Below are positions 24,151 through 36,009 of a stretch of 64,000 nt of DNA, one piece after another. How positions within the stretch are numbered: position 1 is the stretch's first letter; each line of letters starts with the position of its first letter. Position numbers and translations under genes: made by a program. A model generated the notes under the pieces. It saw nothing but the letters and a program-made list of their open reading frames with translations. It had not been told where the DNA came from and searched no databases. Origin of the DNA: Druceiella hillmani (taxonomy: Eukaryota; Arthropoda; Insecta; Lepidoptera; Hepialidae); assembly GCA_039881145.1 (NCBI GenBank), contig JAYKKI010000004.1:50019001-50083000 (forward strand), read 5' to 3'.

Positions 24151-25029
24151 GTGTGTGCTGCACGATCATACCTCGTAGACACCGCAATTTTTATCGCTTA
24201 ATTAATCCAAGAATAAAACAAAAAAAAATAAAAATGGACGAACAAATAAAAGACATACGAGCATTTAGACTGAGGTTTTGCAAAAAAAAGAAAATGAAAA
24301 CGACTAACGAAATAGGTAGAAAATGAAACCGGTAACGTTTTCTTAAGTTATATTATTTTTGATATTATGAATTACGCCCTCTGAGTTAGAGTTGAAAAAT
24401 AACTTCTCAGTTGCTGTACTTTCTCCTTAGTGTTCGCTTAATGACACGTATAAGTTATAGCGTAACAGAGTAAGTAGAGATTATGCCATCCCGAACAGTA
24501 AAACTATTTCGACATAACATAAAACAGAGGTTACGATGAGAATTGTAATAGAATACAACAATACACTTCCAAATAGACATTCTTTATCTAAACAAAACGT
24601 GTAAACGCCATTAATTTAGCAGCATTTATCTCACAATATAATAACGGTGGACCAATCTAATTGTGGTACTCGAGACTATATTCCACATTTAATTGTCGGA
24701 CAATATCAACACTTTCCCGTCCGGGTAACTAGGTTCGTAGCAATTGTACGCTACTAACTCAAAAATATCTACCCTCTTTATTACACATCAAATTAGCAAT
24801 GTAACCCCTTCCTCAAACCTATCAGCTCACATTTTGGGAAATATTTTTTTCAACTGTACTTATATAAATATGTAAGTTTATATTTAGACGCGATTGTCAT
24901 GAACTTAGTAAATTGATCTTAATAAAAGCTTCACATGTATGAACTTAGTTTCAAAAGGGAGTGTTGCGGATTATGTATTATTGCCATGTGGCAAAAGAAA
25001 GATGGCGTTGAAAACGTTTGTTGCCCATA

Positions 25030-25680
25030 CATTTTATTAAATGTCATAATGACAAAGATTGCAAGACTTCAAGGAAAACTTGAAACTCTTAGATAGTTCG
25101 TGAATAGTATTCTAACACATTACACAGGTAGAAATAAATATCTTACGTTAACTACGTTTTTATTATAAATGTTAACTTAAACAAAGGAAGAGAAAAAAAA
25201 GTATTTGTCGTAGTTATAGGTAATTTTTTTATATAATGCCTTAATTACGAAATGTGCAAGACTAGATGCCAGACCTGGTTCTTCTGTGTACTCTGTAAAG
25301 AGTAAACTCTAAATGTTCTTGAAAAATAGTACCTACTTAGGTAGATATTTTTCTAGTAAACGTTGACTTAAAAAAGAGGGTAAAAAGCTTTAAGCGTATA
25401 TATACATACATTCTTATACAATGCCTTAATTATAAAAGATGGAATATTATATACCAGACTTGGTCCTCTCGTGTAGTCCTTAAATAGTACTGTAAAACTT
25501 TTAGATAAGTACGTATCTTCCGTAGATATGTTTACAGCAAGCGTTGAAATAAGTAACAGAGGAATTAAAGGGCCCTTCTACGTAAATAATATTTAAGTAA
25601 TGCTTAAATTATGAAATATGGAAAAATATATGTCAATGTCAATACTCTTAAATAGATTCTAAATCTGATTAATCTCTTAG
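25030..25680 (+). repeat. diverged tandem repeat, unit about 180 bp, 4 copies
   Basis: Landmark ATGCCTTAATTA...AGACCTGGT / AGACTTGGT recurs at about 25237 and 25421, with weaker forms at about 25600 and 25042. GTAGATAT...CAAGCGTTGA-type text follows each. Heavily diverged. Confidence 0.65.
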
Positions 25681-25689
25681 TGACCACAT

Positions 25690-25727
25690 AACTTCGGAAC
25701 GACTTGACCGATTAAGGTCATATGTAG

Positions 25728-25815
<88 letters not shown>

Positions 25816-25962
25816 TATTGTCAATACGATGATTCATAGCTATTCTAGCATTGGATAGGGGGCGCTTTTTTATTTATAGACCAAAATGAATAATGTCCAC
25901 AATATATGTCGATTCAGTGCCAAAAAAAAGGGTAGAACAACGTCTTCTGGGTCAGCTAGTAG
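25690..25962 (+). mobile_element. Helitron-like non-autonomous element fragment
   Basis: Ends in CTGGGTCAGCTAG|TA at about 25948-25962, fitting the Helitron 3' CTRR end before T. The body (ACTTCGGAACGACTTGACCGA at 25692, GGATAGGGGGCGCTTTTTT at 25853) resembles, from memory, non-autonomous Helitron-like repeats common in Lepidoptera. A long (TA)n has expanded in the middle. The 5' end is uncertain and the terminal hairpin is not clear. Confidence 0.5.
25731..25819. repeat. (TA)n microsatellite
   Basis: Long TA tract with a single G interruption, inside the Helitron-like fragment. Confidence 0.95.
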
Positions 25963-26270
25963 TACTCTAAAGTGTTGTACATGAATTTTTATTTTTCATG
26001 ATGTTTTAAATTCAATTTCACTTGTAAAGCAAAGACCCGGCGTTTCTTTTTAGTTTTTTAATAAAAGGTTTTTGTTATTTGTTAGTAGCAATTGATTACT
26101 AATGTAATTTCAAAAAAACTTCATAAATGTATATATTGAATTCAAACGTATTATAATTCATAAGATTAGCAAAACCAACATTAAAAATATTCCTTGTTCA
26201 TACTTCATATTCACTAGTTTTAAAATTAAGTAAAAATTTGAACTTAGAAGTAATATTTGTGTAGGCTTTT

Positions 26271-26870
26271 TGCATATTCATATTTTCATATCAAAAATGT
26301 ACATGTGCAATTTATGGTCATAGGTGTAAATAATTAAGCACACTTAACGACACGACCTTTCTGTGCAGGGCGAAAAAAGTTGCTTTATTTTGAGATCATT
26401 ACTTGTTTGCATGTAACAATACAATTTACGTATTTCAGAATATTGTTTATGACTCGTAAAATATGAATTTTGCATATTCATATTATCATATCCAAAATGT
26501 ACATGTGAAATTTATGGTCATAGGTGTAAATAATTAAGCACACTTAACGACACGACCTTTCTGTGCAGGGCGAAAAAAGTTGCTTTATTTTGAGATCATT
26601 ACTTGTTTGCATGTAACAATACAATTTACGTACTTCAGAATATTGTTTATGACTCGTAAAATATGAATTTTGCATATTCATATTATCATATCCAAAATGT
26701 ACATGTGCAATTTATGGTCATAGGTGTAAATAATTAAGCACACTTAACGACACGACCTTTCTGTGCAGGGCGAAAAAAGTTGCTTTATTTTGGGATCATT
26801 ACTTGTTTACATGTAACAATACAATTTACGTACTTCAGAATATTGTTTATGACTCGTAAAATATGAATTT
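26271..26870 (+). repeat. 200-bp tandem triplication
   Basis: Three units starting TGCATATTCATATT at 26271, 26471 and 26671, exactly 200 bp each. They differ at only a handful of positions (for example GTATTTCAG against GTACTTCAG, and TGAGATCATT against TGGGATCATT). No open frame spans a unit. Short unit number and high identity suggest recent origin or gene conversion. Confidence 0.97.
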
Positions 26871-27671
26871 TGTTTAATTTTAAATCATATAAACTTTAAT
26901 TCATTTTATCAACTCAGCATCTATTCGTTCGTCTGCTGGTGTATTAAAGTCTTTTTTCTAGAGGTTGCAATTTTTTTATCAGACACCCTTTGACATGAAA
27001 ATCTAAAATATGGAGACAACATTGGATCAACTGATTTTGTCAGGTTTGTCAGGAATCAATTAATTTAAGGAATTTATACAGATTGTATTTTTCACTACAC
27101 GTTTCGCAGGTTGATTTGGTCCATTATTCTAAAAACCGAGATATTTGCTACATAAACTGATAAGTATTTGGAATTTTTTTTAAAAACTAATATTTTATCT
27201 TTTCATACTCAGAATAATGGAACAATCACATCTATAATGAAAAGTTTGGAAAAGTCATATGTAAAATATTTGTAAACCCGATAGTAAAAAAGGATTTTCC
27301 GATCATTTTTATAGTTTGATTTTCCTGAAAGTAGTAGGATTTTTATACAATAAATGTATGGAAGAGATTTTATAATAAAAGATGGACTTTTTTGGAATTT
27401 TGAACCTTGAAGAAGGGAAAAGTTTTTCATATTCGTCAAAATATTTCACATTCAGAATGATTATAGTAATCAGCACTGTGAAAATAACTCGTAGTATAAA
27501 AACAGTTTGATAAATATTTCCTTTTTTTCTACACCCATTTTTTTACTTCTATACACAAATTTCCATCACATTAAGATTTATTTTTACAATAAAAATTTGT
27601 TTAAGTAATTTTTTTTCAAATTATAAAACTTTTCCTTCTATTTCAGAAATAACAAAAAGGAAAACATATGT

Positions 27672-27825
<154 letters not shown>

Positions 27826-28983
27826 ATAAAGCCCACGTAATGTTAGTTTAAGCAAATGCGAAATAATAAAAATAGTAAAATCCACATATTAAAATCAAAG
27901 TCCGGAAAACTTATCACGCGAGTTCGATTGGTATTTGATCAGATTTTTATAGTAGATTTTTATAGTAATATTTAATCAATCATTTCGTTATTGTTCCTTT
28001 CATTCATATTTTTGTTCCTTTTCATCTGTCATTTCAGCCATAAACATGAATGTCTATTTTCTGAAATCTTGTTCTGTGGTTTGCGAATACCTTCAAACTT
28101 AGTTGATTTGTGAACAATTTTTAATCACTCTAAATTATAAATAAATATAACATCGTATTTTTATTTATACATTGAATGATTACAGTTACTATTTTAATAG
28201 GATGCTAATTTTCACAATACTCAGATGTATCGGAGATAGTCGTAAGCTGAAACCAGTGCTTTTGAGCAATAATGAGGCTGTGTTGACACGTAATCGGAAA
28301 TTAGCCACTCTGTCGTCGCAATAAAAAGTTTATTTTCGAAAGTTTTTAGGGTTATACCCTCAGAATAAAATACTTGTCCGGATCATGCGGTCACTTTGTT
28401 ATTGATCTCTGTCTGTCGAGATCGTTTTTCTCTGGAAAAGTCTGAGGTAACAAATTTAAATTAATGTCATATGCCAAGGTGTATAGCTCCATGTTTCTGT
28501 AAAAACTCAACGCAGTAAAAATACACGGCCTTTCAAATATCACGTACTTTATTACTGACTCACTCATCAAAACTACTAATGATAAATGAAACATTGACCT
28601 AAAATCTTGGAATATGGTAAAAAGAAAGATTTCAAAGCACAAATAAAGGAACAAATCATAAATTTATAATTTTCTGTGTGATTATAGATAGTATTTTGGT
28701 TTTATTTTCTTCTCGTGTATTTGCAAAATACCTACGATAATAGATATAACGGTACGAAACCCTCAGGACGCGTGTTCTATTAGCATATAACCATCTTTTC
28801 CTTTACCATTAATATAAACAATTTTACAACGGTATTCCTTTCAACTTTCCTAATCTAATTTGGGTCAAGTTTTAATTTCAAATGTTTAAAAAATAATATA
28901 GTAATTGTAAATTAAAATTATTGCCACAATATTAAAGCCTTGGAAGGTAAACTTTAGCTTTAAAATTATTTGGTGGCTATTGA

Positions 28984-29304
28984 TGAAATTTTATTGCTAT
29001 AAAACTGCAAAATTTATTACATGTATTTATCATACAATGCGTAGGAAGCGTTAGATCAGTGATTTTATTTACTATGGAGTGGCTTCCACGTGAAATTTTA
29101 TTGCTATAAAACAGCAAAATTTATTTCATGTATTTATCATACAATGCGTAGGAAGCGTTAGATCAGTGATTTTATTTACTATGGAGTGGTTTCCACATGA
29201 AATTTTATTGCTATAAAACTGCAAAATTTATTTCATGTATTTATCACACAATGCGTAGGAAGCGTTAGATCAGTGATTTTATTTACTATGGAGTGGCTTC
29301 CACG
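28984..29304 (+). repeat. 107-bp tandem triplication
   Basis: Units begin TGAAATTTTATTGCTATAAA at 28984, 29091 and 29198 (exact 107-bp period) and end GGAGTGG(C/T)TTCCACG-like. Only a few bases differ between copies. Confidence 0.97.
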
Positions 29305-30019
29305 TTCAATGAAAATTTCAACAAAAAATTCCAACGACATCGTTATTTACGTTTGAGAATTGTATTCTATGTTAAATTTTTGAAAGAAACATTATATGTA
29401 TGCATTTGTAATATAAAATAAAACTCTGGGACAAAATAAAGTATTAAGTCAAAAAAGGATTTTACGAAGTTATATCTAATAACCTTATAAATTCATTATA
29501 TTTTCTATTTGGTACCCAAGAGCAATAATTTCTACTTGCACTCTATTAAAGTTAGGTGGCTATAAAGGTATATAGGCTATAAAAGGGTGTGCGTCCACTT
29601 TTCTACTACAGAAAATATGTCTAAATTAATGATTCGAAACTTTTGAAGGTGTAAGTGAATCGTGTTAAACAGACACATAGAAACACTAAATTGATGAAGA
29701 TCTATATATTATTCGAAAATTATGAAAAAAATATGATCCAATCCGTAAATGTAGATATTGGTTAAGGATTAAATACATAACCTTGATTAAAAAATGGGAC
29801 AAAACAAAAAATAAAACCTGTCAAGCGCAAGTGGAATTCGCACTACGTGGGTTCCGTACACATTTAGGCATTTAAAAACATTTAATGTTACATAATATTA
29901 TTATTTAAAAAATTTTAATTTGTTCGAACGAAAATATTTTATCCACAAAGGCAAAAAAAAACAAAAAAAACTTTTTAACAAAAAAAAAATTTTGTATGAT
30001 ATAACTACAAATTAACAAT

Positions 30020-30345
30020 TTTCGTATGTTTTCCTTTACTTGTGCTGTGAAAGCTTGCTTCTTTCGTCACGATTCTAAGTCAACAGGAAGTACCCTTATA
30101 AGTTTTGATTTATTTGTGAGTGTCAAAATATGCGACCCAAATAGCCGTATTTTTAGGGTTCTTCTTGATTGCGTTGCCTTTGAAGCTTAATTTTTTACAG
30201 CCTCGAGTGACGTATTTGATATTAATTTCAACTTGATACCTCAACGCGTTCCTAAGAAAAAGAGTCTTGACAGACTGACAGGTGGACAGTGAAGTGAACC
30301 CAAGGGATTCTCATTATTTTTTGAGGTACGGAACCTTATGAACAG
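30020..30345 (-). repeat. dispersed repeat, minus copy of the element at 59935
   Basis: Read on the minus strand it starts GGTTCCGTACCTCAAAAAAT (30343 downward), then shows CACCTGTCAGTCTGTCAAGAC and ends near GTACTTCCTGTTGAC...CACAGC. The same order is present on the plus strand at 59935-60375. The family is one I recall as widespread in moths and butterflies; its transposition class is not known to me. Confidence 0.7.
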
Positions 30346-30624
30346 TAAAATAAATAAGAAGAATAGTTTTAGAGCCTGATCCTAAAATGCTTAAATAACA
30401 AATAGTGTTAATTTTAAACTTACTTTACCACTTAATTCTTACCACTTAACACTACTTTTGAAAATATTGTTTTAAGACTATAATTCGTTACGGGTATAAA
30501 CATCGTAATAACCTATTTTCAGTAGGTCATTTACCTGCACCACATATACACGTGAAAAGCAAAAAAGTTATTTAACCGTTATTATCAATTAGAATATTTG
30601 AGCTGGAAAATAAATGTATTGCGT

Positions 30625-30895
30625 TATCATCATCAATGGCCCGTCTCCGTCAACTGCTAGACTTAGATGCCACCCAATGCACGTATCATTAAGTGTAATG
30701 CCTATAATCATCACGATTCATCAATCACAAGTAGATTGGCAACCGTAGTGTGTAGCTTCTCGCACTAGTGGAGTTGCAGTCTATCATTGGTCTATTAGAC
30801 GGGATTACAAACAAACGTAATAAACCCGGGGCACCGCGGTGCGTCGCTCTGTTAAAGGCTGTATGCCTTGCAATCAGCTTAATACACAGCTCCAA
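30625..30895 (-). mobile_element. tRNA-derived SINE, minus strand
   Basis: Minus strand begins AAGCTGATTGCAAGGCATAC (about 30885 downward), then GCGACGCACCGCGGTGCC and a CCCGGGTTTATTAC box-B-like stretch. A body and a GATGATGATAA tail near 30625 follow. The GACGCACCGCGG block is shared with the copy at 1105-1215. The length of about 270 bp and the simple-repeat tail fit a SINE. Confidence 0.65.
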
Positions 30896-31585
30896 CGAGA
30901 ATTGTTTAGTTAATAATTAATTATTGGTAAAAAATATGTCAATAATTACAAGGAAAGTAAAATAAAATGTAAATTACCTGAAAGAAATAGAAAGAAGTCG
31001 AAATACATGTGGTTTTGAAATACCAAAGTTTGATTAACACTACACTGGAACAATTGAATTTTATATTTTATGTACGAATAGTACTCAGTATTACCAATTT
31101 TATATAAAATTAAATTTTCTATAAATCCCTTGATGGTTGTCTCTTTAACACTTTCGGAAGTTCGCTTTTTGAGTTAAAACACGGTACAAAAGATTTTTTC
31201 AAAAATATTTAACGATTTGTAAAGAAAATTATATATGTAACCACATGTACTCTTCGTATACTTTATATTTACCATTATACGTATATAAAAATAATATCAA
31301 TAATACCCTCATGGACTTGGCCTTGCTTTCTTTTTTTTGTGTTCCTTTAAATATGCCCATGAGTGTTAGCACAGGTCAAAACTCCTTCCAATTAAGTTAC
31401 AGAGATTACTGGCTTTAATTTGTTTTTTTTTTCTTCAAGGAGAAGTTTTTTTCTGTTCAAGAATCTTAATTTAATTATTATAAGCTCGTACAATATGAAT
31501 AAATATGTTTTTATGTAAATTTGCCTCCTTTTTTGTGTTCTTTAAGTCCATGAGTGTATATTTAAAACTTAATTTTTATGTAGAG

Positions 31586-31587
<2 letters not shown>

Positions 31588-31645
<58 letters not shown>

Positions 31646-31646
31646 C
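31588..31646. repeat. (TA)n microsatellite ending in (GT)n
   Basis: TA tract with a short GTGTGTG end. Confidence 0.95.
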
Positions 31647-31794
31647 TAAAATATATGTATGTATAAAAGCTACTCTTAGTAAAGCTTTTAGGTTTAACTT
31701 AAGTTACAATTTAAATTTCATGAAAGTTATGTTAGCTATCTGTAAACATTTTCTTATAAACATTGGTGATATTATCAGATCCAAATTAAAAGGT

Positions 31795-32190
31795 GACCGT
31801 CAAAAGTCCACATAGTATTGCGTCAAGGTGTTAACAAAAATTAAAAATAATACTTTTATACAGGGAAAATAAAAAAAAACCTTTAAACTTTTATTTAAAT
31901 AATTGATCACACAAAGTACACAAATTTTATATTTTATTTTGAAAGATCAGATTATTTTTCACAATAGTTTTTAAATGTTATTTTTACGGAATTCTTTGAA
32001 TTAGCAGGATGAAATAAAATGCATAATGTGTCTCGTTGTATATTTCATATACAGATGTAATAAACTAATTTAAAAAAATTTAAGGCCTTAAAGGGTCGTC
32101 GAAAAAATTCAAAAAAAGCTTGAAAAAAACATTCGTTTTGATAACAGAATTATTTTTAGTAATTAAACAATTTATTTAAAATTAATTGAG
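31795..32190 (+). repeat. dispersed repeat, pair of 52660-53070
   Basis: Shares, in the same order and orientation, TCCACATAGTATTG, CAGATTATTTTTCA / CAGGTTATTTTTCA, TCTTTGAAT...GATGAAATAAA(A/G)TGCA, ACAGATGTAA and GAAAAAATTCA with the segment starting at 52690. Both are diverged and carry no coding sequence that I recognise. Confidence 0.65.
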
Positions 32191-32999
32191 GTAGTGGCCA
32201 AGCTTTGAAATAAAGCTATCAAAATTGATTGTTTTTTTTTGGAAACGTTTCTAAAAACTCACCATGTACTTCGTTAAATTATTACTATTCTTATTAACAA
32301 TACGGTAGTTGAGTCATTCTAAATTTTGATATTTTTCGTACAATATTGTAAAATATAAGTTAATTAAAAACCAGTCTTGAAAAAAATTCAAAAATTGATT
32401 GAAAAATAAGCCAGTGTAAAAAAAGGCTTCTAAATTTGAAGATACAGATAGAGTTGGGTATACCCTGTCTCTTTTCCTCTAGTAGAATATAATTTGCAAT
32501 ATTAAAAATGACCTCACAACACAGTATTGCCGTCCTTCTCTAAAGATTAAATTTAAACTTTTATAACTCGGTCAATTTTTAAGATTATTAAAAACATTTT
32601 TCACTCTTCATCAGCTTGTACCTTGAAATTATGATTAATGAAATAAACAAAATTAGTCAAATACTCAATTTTTGCTATATTAAATAATTAAAAAAAACGC
32701 GTTTATGAAGATAGCTTTTTTAATTGTAGTTATAAATTATGTTTTATTTCTTGCTCTTCATTGATAATTGTCAATTGGCGAATAGTTTTGTTTTGGCTTA
32801 GAATACACCTAAAATTTCTTATTTATATTATTTTTATTCTCAAATTATATTCTCTTTCTGTAACGCGTTATCCATATTAATCGATCTGCTTTGGGTAAAT
32901 TTAAATATATTCGTAAATATGTAGATATAGACGTAAAACTTAACGTAACTTAAAATGTTTATTAGTAGGATTGTTGATTAAATAATATTGTTTTATTTT

Positions 33000-33385
33000 A
33001 CGTGCACTTTATATACATAATAACTTGTGGCCACAGCTTTGCTCGCGTGTTATTAGGCTAAAGTAAGAAACCTTCTTTTTAACAAATAGATGTAGATTTC
33101 AATCAGTATGAACATAAAGATTATGTTCATGCTGATTGAAATCTACATCTGTGATTATTTAATTTTCTTTATACGCTTATAAATGGCGTTGGTAGTACCA
33201 ATATCAAAATATTCACCAAGTCAGGGTTTTTTAATCTGTAATATCCAAATATAAAATATCTTATATATTGTTCGAAGTTATAAACTATTAAACTATCAAA
33301 TTGCATCAAAATTTATCGAGTAGTTTTCGCATGATTGAAGAACAAATTAACTGACACGCAGACAAAAATTCCAAAAACAGGTTTG
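33000..33385 (+). repeat. dispersed-repeat fragment with nested hairpin
   Basis: Starts near GTGGCCACAGCTTTGCTCGCG (33029), continues TGTTATTAGGCTAAAGTAAG and ends near TCGAGTAGTTTTCGCATGA...GACACGCAGACA, an order I recall from lepidopteran non-autonomous repeats. A 63-bp hairpin interrupts it at 33088-33150. Confidence 0.5.
33088..33150. repeat. 30-bp-stem hairpin with 3-nt loop
   Basis: Left arm 33088-33117 (starts AGATGTAGATTTCAATCAG) pairs with 33121-33150 over all 30 positions, with only one T-G mismatch (G-U in RNA). The loop is AGA. The near-absence of mutations implies a recent palindromic duplication or constraint. The loop is too small for a typical microRNA precursor. Confidence 0.9.
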
Positions 33386-33594
33386 GCTTCTATTATTAGG
33401 CTATACGTTAAATCAATCACTCTTTAAAATATTTTCCATAGAAAGAATTCATTTTATTACAGTTTTATTATATGTATAAATAAACATAGAGGATGTTTAG
33501 AGCATTATATATTTTTTTTAAACATATGTACATATTTAGCGAAAATTATAGGAAAAAAAGTAACACTTTGTCAAATTTAAAAGGATTTAGAAAG

Positions 33595-33790
33595 ACCCTC
33601 TTTTAGATTTATATATGATTTGACGTTCCTTATTATTGCTGAGAACAGACAAAATCTGAAAAAAATCTATGATAAACCTACGGATAATACCAGGCAACTT
33701 TTCACCTTCTTTTAGACCTTCCTTGTTATTGCTGAGAACAGAAAATCCGCTATGGTACACAGACGGCTAATATCAGACAACTTTTGTGAA
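33595..33790 (+). repeat. imperfect ~105-bp direct repeat
   Basis: CTTATTATTGCTGAGAACAGA (33628) recurs as CTTGTTATTGCTGAGAACAGA (33722). Each is followed by CTA(C/A)GGATAATACCAGGCAAC / CGGCTAATATCAGACAAC. Confidence 0.75.
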
Positions 33791-33869
33791 TAAGGCTTCT
33801 AAGTCTTTGGATGATTTCTAGCATAAGTCGAATGTACTTGGGGTTCATTAGTATTGATTATTTCTATAG

Positions 33870-34171
33870 AATCTTTGCATCCTTGGCGACGGACCGCAAA
33901 TCGTTAAATGTTTCATCTGCAGGGACTCCAGATAACGAGACCGAAAGTACATTCTATTACTGTAACATGCATGATCGAAAGTGAAAGAGAAGCTGCAATC
34001 TCGGACTGTGTCTAGAGAGATATGGCGGCATTACGAAACATGTTACGTAAACTGTTGGCAGATGCATTCACCGTCGAGATAAATTGCCAGGTGCCTGATC
34101 TCGGCGCTGTCGTCTATAGCTGTTTGCAAGTTGAGCTTTGGTATCCAAATATATTATATATCGACACATAA
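33870..34171 (+). other. less AT-rich block with a 49-codon open frame
   Basis: A ~270-bp patch that is clearly GC-richer than its surroundings, with no repeat relationship inside the window. From ATG at 34022 a frame of 49 codons runs to TAA at 34171, starting MAALRNMLRKLLADAF. An in-frame TAG lies 9 bp before the ATG. I recognise no family. It may be a small exon, a short peptide gene or a conserved noncoding element; CAGGTG near 34090 is a possible E-box. I cannot choose from sequence alone. Confidence 0.3.
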
Positions 34172-34329
34172 ACTTTGAAGAAATTTCGAATATTCTCACC
34201 ATATAAGATAGAGAAAAAAACTTTTTAAAATAAATTTTGAAAACTTGATTGTTTGGTATAGTGTAAAAAATATTTCAATTTAAAATAATAAGGATACACT
34301 TAAAAAAGAGAAAAAACGAGTACACAAAT

Positions 34330-34920
34330 ATTGATATGGCTAAGGATGAAAAAGAAAAGGACAAGAACGTACTGGCGTTTAGGAGAGATAGGACTTTACA
34401 TTCGATCCTTGATAACGTTCATCCTGATATCAGGATCCAGTTGAATTCAAAACTTTTGCTATTTGGCCAGTATGGGATTTTTAGTAAAAGTCTACGCCTT
34501 ATATGTTGTTTCTATCTATGTTTGGGAATAAATAAGGAAATTTAAGTTTTGCAGAGTGTAAATCAAGTCTATAAGAAGAAAAAACTTTAAATCTGCCAAT
34601 TACATAATTTTTATTATGAAGATTTTTTCCGTTAAGTTGGTGCCGATCGAGATTCCGAAGTTGGTGTCGAAGATGTTTAGTTAGTTTGATACTTGACCTG
34701 TGTTCAGAAGTATGATCAAATTGTTTTGGGGCTGAAAATGTACCGGATTCAAAAATTTTGTAGGCGCCCTAACTTTTTTAAATATTCTTCATTAAAGTTA
34801 GGACAGCACATTTTTCAGGTAGTTACTTCTGGTAGTTTTTTCTCAATTAGTGGTAATAGTGGTGTTTGACAAAAGTAGAGCTCGTACTATGACGGTTACG
34901 TGCAAACATGCACGTATAAA
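34330..34920 (-). pseudogene. second LINE RT C-terminal remnant, more decayed
   Basis: Minus strand near 34800-34745 reads CCPNFNEEYLKKLGRLQN, parallel to CYPDPNEEYLCKLERLQ in the remnant at 12142-12324. Further matches include the CCTGATATCAGGATCCAG (34422) and AGGAGAGATAGGACTTT (34381) regions, which correspond to 11861 and 11801. Many stops and frameshifts. The plus-strand frame 34336-34545 is a shadow. Confidence 0.7.
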
Positions 34921-35344
34921 CGTTTTAACACTAAATCGCAAGTATTATTTCCAAGAAACTGTTCACATATATTAATATAATTTTTCGTAAAAATATGACA
35001 ATTAGAATCATTACTATAGGTTCTCGGTAAAATTTAGGTAAACTTCTAGTTATCCTATTATTCATAACTTTAACTTTGACTGTCTTTTATGTGGGGAAGC
35101 GAGAAATGTTTCTGTGAATATTTTCAGTGGTCTTAAGTAAAATTCTTTAAGAAAACAGTTTTCATATCTTTATAACTTTCCATTTGAATCGATATCGAAA
35201 ACAATCAAAAGTAATTTTTTTTTATATATAAAAGTTGCTCTCCAAAATTATTAAATAAATATTTTTTAAGTTTTTATTATTGCGGGAGGTAGGAGTCAAT
35301 AAGTACCATTAATTTAACTTTCTTTATCAAAGGTGTAAATGATC

Positions 35345-35378
35345 CGGTAAGGGTTTTTCTTCTGAAAAACCCTTACCG
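35345..35378. repeat. perfect 15-bp hairpin, TTCT loop
   Basis: CGGTAAGGGTTTTTC (35345-35359) and its exact complement (35364-35378). The T-rich arm gives it a terminator-like look, which has no meaning in a eukaryotic nuclear genome without further evidence. Confidence 0.85.
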
Positions 35379-35639
35379 AAAAAAACCTAAAAAGCGCTTA
35401 ATTATAAACAAATATCTTTTTGCAGGTTTCATAACTTTACTAATTATAATTATAAAAATTCATACAAATGAAAATTACTTATATTGTTTCTGAAAGATTT
35501 ACTTGGCAGCATATTTACGTACTTACATGGTGAGTAATCATATTATTTAAATGTGCACCATTGTTTTTACTCTTGTGAAAAATAGAGTAGGCAATATATT
35601 TGCGTTGTGAAACATTTATATTTCTAAATGTTTAATAGA

Positions 35640-35720
35640 AATTCTATATACCTTAAATGTTTTTACGAAACGAAATCCTCGCAGTGCCAGTTCTTCTCGT
35701 ATTTGACATGTTTTTACTTA
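35640..35720 (+). repeat. dispersed-repeat tail (GCAGTGCCAG type)
   Basis: ATCCTCGCAGTGCCAGTTCTTCTCGTATTTGACATG is a third relative of the tails at 15869 and 60555 (first 20 bases alone are distinctive). Confidence 0.45.
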
Positions 35721-35940
35721 AATCAATGTAATGAAAATTATCTTTTAACTTCAAACGTTTTGTAATAGATGTTCAGCAGCCTTTCGGGCCAGGTAGAATA
35801 CAAAACCAGGAAGAATGGCTTCAATCGTATACTTCCTTTTGCACTATATGTATTACATAGCTACGATATCATTTTCGATCATTCCAAGTTTTTGAAAATT
35901 TATATTTTTCAAATATTTTAAATTTTGGAAAATAAATGGA

Positions 35941-35948
<8 letters not shown>

Positions 35949-36006
<58 letters not shown>
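35949..36006. repeat. (TA)n microsatellite, uninterrupted
   Basis: About 29 TA units. Confidence 0.95.
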
Positions 36007-36008
<2 letters not shown>

Positions 36009-36009
36009 C

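Noticed and set aside
23822..24326. Five overlapping open frames over the CA/TA tract
   Set aside because: They encode only alternating Tyr-Ile or His-Thr from the microsatellite; not genes.
33088..33150. MicroRNA precursor
   Set aside because: Loop of 3 nt and a fully paired stem are unlike insect pre-miRNAs; kept only as a hairpin.
35345..35378. Rho-independent terminator
   Set aside because: Hairpin followed by A, not T, in the plus direction, and no bacterial gene context.
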